Source: Lateolabrax maculatus (lineage: Eukaryota > Chordata > Actinopteri > Acropomatiformes > Lateolabracidae). Taken from it: DNA of 64,000 nucleotides. Of the stretch, positions 59,600 to 64,000 are shown piece by piece. Numbering within the stretch: position 1 is the stretch's first letter; each line of letters opens with the position of its first letter. The stretch is from contig CM062211.1 in assembly GCA_031216445.1 (NCBI GenBank), forward strand, positions 4,972,001 through 5,036,000, read 5' to 3'. Made by a program: the position numbers and the translations under genes. Below the pieces are notes generated by a model, which made no database searches, was not told where the DNA came from, and saw nothing but the letters and a program-made list of their open reading frames with translations.

Positions 59600-60252
59600 A
59601 GAGCTATAAACTCTCTCTCGGCAAAATATCCTCTGGTGTGGTTGTAACCTGGAGCTGAACAAGCTCAAAACTGCGGAGATGACAGTGGACTTCAGGAGTA
59701 GCCCCCCAACACTGCCCCCCCTCACCATACTCAACAGCATTGTGTCTGCTGTGGAGTCTCTCAGGTTTCTCGGATCCACAATCTTCCAGGACCTGAAGTG
59801 GGGATCCGACATCAACACCGTCACCAAAAAGGCCCAGCAGAGCAGTTACTTTCTGCACAAGCCCAGGAAGGTCAACCTGCCTCAAAAGTTGCTGATTCAG
59901 TTTTACACCGCTATCATCCAGTCTGTTCTCTGCACATCCATCACTGTCTGGTTTGGATCGGCCACCAAACAGGACAGAAAAAGACTACAGCGGACAGTCA
60001 GGACTGCAGAGAAAATCACTGGTGCATGCCTGTCCTCCATCCAGGATTTATACATCTCCAGAGTCAGAAAACAGAAAAGACAGGAAACATAACTGCAGAC
60101 CCATCACACCATGGACACAACCAGTTCCAACTCCTCCCCTCTGGTAGGCACTACAGTGCACTGAAGGCCAAAACTACCAGACACCAGAACAGCTTCTTTC
60201 CTCTGGCCGTCACTCTGATGAACACTTAATCAGTCATACAGTTTCAGAAACA
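59600..60252 (+). mobile_element. LINE ORF2 C-terminal fragment in the copy D block
   Basis: Same blocks as 4240-4880: ELNKLKT, TVDFRSSPPTLPPLTILNS, FLGSTIFQDLKWG and AIIQSVLCTSITVWFG, then a frame change to the LPSGRHYSALKAK end. This copy keeps the upstream frame that a C-run breaks in the other, but has an insertion near 60068-60080. It lacks the LINE 3' UTR. Confidence 0.75.
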
Positions 60253-60479
60253 AGAGCGATTGTTAGTTCTGCATGCATCAGAGAAGAGTCAAACTTAATT
60301 TGAACATTTTTCATGTACTCTTAAATTAAAACTGTTGCGTCTCTTAAGAGTTTATTATGGACTTTGTTTGAAACAATGGTGACTTTGTAACTTAATCTCT
60401 TCCACATAAATAGATTTTGGAACTGAATGTAGTTTTGCCGCGCATTAAGCAACATCACCTACTTCAAGAAACAAATTAA

Positions 60480-61785
60480 AGGCATTTAACCTTTTATTGA
60501 CTCTTTTCTAGAGCAAGGTGTTCTAACACCTGCCTCTAGCCAGAAAACCACCTACATTTATATCCTTAAAGCTAACAAACCTGGAGAATGGTGCTTTGTT
60601 CAAGATCTGAAAAAAGCTGTTAATGCAATTGTTCCAATTTTGACTTATGTCAATTCTAATTTGTCCTCATTACCTCATGAGTTTAGATTTTACATAGTGG
60701 TGCATTTGTGTTCAGTATTCTTTTTCTGATAGTCAGAATTAATTCTTACTCACTTACAATATAGGCATCAGAAATAAAGAGAGACCTTGATGGCCTTGTT
60801 GACCTGGTGGAAGCATGTCGCTTTTGAGAAAGCATGTAAACAGACTCTATTCTCCTCCTGAAATGTTTGACGGAAAGAGGTGACATCGCTTCCTAAGCTG
60901 TCAGCATGGTCACCTAACTGGAGTACATTTTGGATAATGGTCAGCTCCTCTCAACAGACAGAGTTATGCTGCTGTCTGCAGTGCCTCCTCCACACATGAA
61001 AGAAGATGTGTTCCTTCTTAGGCATGACCAGTTACTGCAAGTACAGGACTCATGGATACTCTGCAATGAACTTTGTCGCTTTGTGCTGCCACTCTGAACT
61101 CTGCACCTGAACTCTTCAATGAACTGATAACATGACATCAGCATTCAGAGACTGAAGACGGCTCTCACGTCAGCATCAGCTTTGGGCTTGCCAGACAATG
61201 AACTGCCTTTTTTTTACATGTACAATAAAAAGACAGCTTCATCATGGGAATCTTGGTTCACACACATGGCTCTCATTATCACCTGATGGCTTTCTATTTT
61301 TCTAAGCTGCCTCCTGTAATTCGGGAGATGGCAGGATACTTATGAACTATAACAGCTAAAACTATTCTAAATGGGAAATCAGCCTCATTGACATGGGCTC
61401 TTGTAAAGTTTTAATTTCATGCTGTTTTAAACATTCTGAACACTTCTGCCACCAACACATGACAGTGACTCCAAATCCGGTTACAATGTGACCATTCTGT
61501 TTAATGCCGTCTTTACATCCAGCTACATTAGTCACACTGATTGACTTAAGATAAGTGCAAAAGATAATCATACGACTGTGAAACGCTAGTTGATACTGTT
61601 AGATCACCTAGGCCAGATTTGAAGCAAACCCTGTTCCGAATGCTGATTAGTTTCTTTTGTGAAGATTCAGCAATGAGACTCTATTTTTCAGGCTATGCGG
61701 TCACTACTGAAACAGGTGTAGTGGAGGCACATACTTTGACTCCTTGAACATCTGGTTAATGAGCTAAGTTGTAGGCAATAACACA
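60480..61785 (+). pseudogene. Endogenous retrovirus pol remnant: reverse transcriptase to RNase H
   Basis: Short conserved pieces appear in order on the plus strand: the entry to the RT fingers with a VQDL-type block (60520-60650), a connection-domain stretch with an ILDNGQ-type block (60930-61000), a run ending in an LGLPD block (61155-61200), a YFSK-like RNase H piece (about 61285-61345) and a second RNase H piece (about 61695-61740). Stops and frame changes occur throughout and the polymerase active-site part is not recognisable, so nothing functional remains. It resembles retroviral rather than gypsy pol, but the class is uncertain. Confidence 0.6.
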
Positions 61786-61788
61786 TGC

Positions 61789-62290
61789 TGTTACATCTGT
61801 GTCTGTGCTGCCCCTGTTGTTGCTCTCCTCCCCTCCTTGTGTTTCTCCTCCCTCCTAGGGGCGGGTCCCAGACTCTGGCAGCTTCTGCAGGGCACACCTG
61901 AAGCTCATCACTCATCAACCTCCAGCTCAAATACACCGGCTCTGCATTCACTCATCGCCAGATCTTTACAGTTTTCCATGCGGTAACTTATCCGGCTCCT
62001 CTTTTGTGACTCTCCAGTGTTCTTTTTTGCTCCCCTTGCTTCTCCATGTTTCCTGGCCTGTTTTGACCCTCTCCTCCTGAATCCTCAGACCTCCTGCCCT
62101 GCGTTGCTCAGCTGCTCTGGACCCGCTCCTCTCCTGGACCCTCTCCCCTTCGTCATCTGCCTCGAGTCCCCGCTTCCCCAGCAAATTGGTCCCCTGCTCT
62201 TCTGTCCCACCTTCCCCTAAACTGAAATAAATCCTGTGCATGTGAATCTTCAGCGTCCGTTCATTGGTCCACTAAACCACCGGTGTCACA
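61789..62290 (+). mobile_element. Solo LTR with perfect 5-bp target duplication inside the ERV remnant
   Basis: TGTTACATCTGTG...CACCGGTGTCACA, 502 bases, flanked by CATGC at 61784-61788 and 62291-62295. AATAAA is at about 62226. The promoter-like part is CT-rich, which creates spurious frames on both strands (62017-62220 plus, 61966-62241 minus). It lies between the RNase H and integrase parts of the pol remnant. Confidence 0.8.
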
Positions 62291-62295
62291 CATGC

Positions 62296-63780
62296 CTGTA
62301 TTTAATCATTATTGCAGCAGCCTAACAAATAATAATTATTATTTTGAGAATAATTATGATAGTACACTTTATTTAAATGGCATACACATACCACAGTGAT
62401 TGGTCATCTATGCTCAAAACACTTTGTACTTTAAAAAGAATGATAACCACTTAATACATTGTATTCTACTAGCCATTTCAATCTATATCAGTACTGCATA
62501 GCATATCTGTCTTGTCTTAACTCTTGGCAATACATTAGGGTGTTTGCCCCATAACTATTTAAGATGGGCATGAATGTTATTCTTTTTAGTGTACTTCACT
62601 ATTCTTTAGGTAACGTTGAGTTGGCTCCGAGGCCAACAATTTTATTACTGATAATGAAGTTTGCATTGTTATCAAGTATATGACAATAAACTTGAACCTT
62701 GAACTAGGTGAGAGCCAGACTGCCACCATGTACATCGATTCAAAATATTTTGGTGTCACCCATGAATTTGGTTTTATGATATCGTCTAGTAAACCAAACC
62801 AACACTCAGCTCTTATATCAAACTTTTGAATTAATTTCTTGTCTTTACAATTGCATATTGCAAAAAAGAAAAGTGCTGCACACACAGGTGACACTGATTC
62901 CATTAATAAATGAGAAATATATTAAAGGTAATGCTTTAGCATTCAATGCTACTAAACAAAGCTGTGCTTAACTCATCTCTGAGTTTTTCTTTGATGTGTT
63001 AGCCTAAGTTTCACACGGCCTCACACATGTAGAAAAAGGGGGAATAAAAGAGGATAAAGCAATAGTTTTGAAAAAATAACAATAAAAGTTGTTTGAAAGA
63101 AAAATAAGTAAATTAATAACTATAATAAATCTCCATACACTATAGTGGATAATGTATTAAAGGAATAAAATGTTTACTTGTTGAATTTATACTTCTTTCA
63201 AAGATGATTGAAGCATGACCATTGGGAGAATAAACTTTTCAGGGAATAAACAGTGACAGAGTTAGTGGCAAAGATAGCAAAGAGTCTAGTAACAAGTTAT
63301 AATAATAAGTTGATCAGCGCGCAGCTGGTGAGGGTTCGCCCAAAATCCAGAAGTCTAGCTCCCCCAAGGATTGCTCGTAATCGACTCCCGGGGTGAGAAG
63401 AGACTGCTTGTGGTAGTGTGAGGGGGGAGATGGTGTGATACAGCATTCCCATTGGAAGAGGGTACAATATTGGAAACCACAGGGTAAAGATAAATATGCT
63501 ATAAACAAAGATAAAAAGGTAAAGAAACTTGATAAATGAAACAATGAATATATCAATGAACTAAGAGAATCTCATGTCTAGGAGAATCTCAGAGTGACTG
63601 CAAAGTAACTAAATGGGGAAAAAGTCATAATAAACTTTTAACTGAAAGGTATGATCTAATAAGATGTACAAAGCTACTCTGCTGTGGACTGATGAGCATA
63701 GGAATATGTTAAAAGACTAACAGAAATGTTAAGAAAGTTCCATTTGCATGTTTTAAAGTAACTCCAATAAAGAACTATCA
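62296..63780. other. AT-rich stretch with a possible LINE tail
   Basis: 62560-62703 ends GACAATAAACTTGAACCTTGAAC, which looks like the 3' tail of a LINE, but no ORF2 protein accompanies it. 62930-63780 shows no gene; the minus-strand frame at 63314-63556 has no family feature. Being between pol pieces, some of it may be decayed ERV. Confidence 0.3.
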
Positions 63781-63799
63781 GCAGAGCCTATTCATCTAT

Positions 63800-63960
63800 T
63801 TCAGGTGGGTAAGTTGGTACTAATCAAATCTTTGGATGAGGTATCTTTGTGTCCTAGGTGGAAATGTCTGTTCCAGGTGCTGCTGATATCAGGACCGCGC
63901 TTGAGGTCGAGGGCAGAGCAGAATGGATCCATGCTTCAAGGTGCAGATCGGCTTCCCAAA
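63800..63960 (+). pseudogene. Endogenous retrovirus integrase C-terminal remnant
   Basis: The reading at 63805-63890 contains a PRWK..FQVLL block typical of the SH3-like C-terminal domain of retroviral integrases. The following block (63895-63945) continues in a different frame, so at least one frameshift separates them. It lies on the same strand as the RT/RNase H pieces at 60480-61785 and probably belongs to the same provirus. The window ends shortly after. Confidence 0.5.
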
Positions 63961-64000
63961 CAGCTAAGCAACAGGAAAAGCCATGGCGAGTGAAGGGGTG

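Larger units (their letters stand above)
55067..60252. repeat. Duplicated block, partner of 1-4880
   Basis: Carries the Tc1 remnant, the foldback MITE, NXPE copy D exons 6-4 and LINE sequence. It differs from 1-4880 by a 378-bp solo LTR, a longer (TG)n array and small indels. Confidence 0.9.

Noticed and set aside
62017..62220. Pro/Leu-rich frame and its minus-strand partner
   Set aside because: Inside a solo LTR with a CT-rich composition.
60253..64000. Search for exons 1-3 of NXPE copy D
   Set aside because: No reading frame with the anchor (VFLSLAV-like), QWHVGDQ or CNVCL/PLCNYTD blocks was found on the minus strand.

Overview
The window is vertebrate nuclear DNA, most likely from a ray-finned (teleost) fish. 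It has spliced genes with long introns, AT-rich microsatellites, Tc1-like and hAT elements, a LINE with a fish-type (ATTCTG)n tail, LTR elements, a retroviral pol remnant and foldback MITEs. There is no prokaryotic gene organisation.

The only genes I can support are four head-to-tail copies, all on the minus strand, of an NXPE-family gene (neurexophilin plus PC-esterase domains, closest in my judgement to NXPE3). Copy A (1458-8769) is an intact six-exon gene of 566 residues. Copy B (23228-30072) is an intact six-exon gene of 564 residues. Copy C (45026-52299) is a pseudogene that has lost exon 3 and carries a stop codon in exon 6. Copy D (56497-57573) shows only exons 4-6; its 5' exons are absent or beyond the window edge. 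Introns follow GT-AG and their phases are identical between copies.

Layout: 1-4880 and 55067-60252 are near-identical blocks carrying the 3' halves of A and D with their 3' flanks. From 7751 to 50154 the sequence is a direct tandem duplication of about 21.2 kb (unit 1 7751-29047, unit 2 29053-50154). Its junction lies inside intron 2 of copy B. B is therefore a hybrid: exons 1-2 derive from A and exons 3-6 from the gene whose own 5' end is now attached to C.

The 14 kb between genes in each unit is dead sequence: a candidate solo LTR with a nested MITE, a decayed teleost tyrosine-recombinase-like family member, a LINE ORF2 fragment, a degenerate hAT transposase and several microsatellites. 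The right end (60480-64000) is a decayed endogenous retrovirus pol region, interrupted by a solo LTR with a perfect 5-bp target duplication. The main biological story is birth, hybridisation and death of tandem NXPE paralogues. I found no evidence of a wholly new molecular system.
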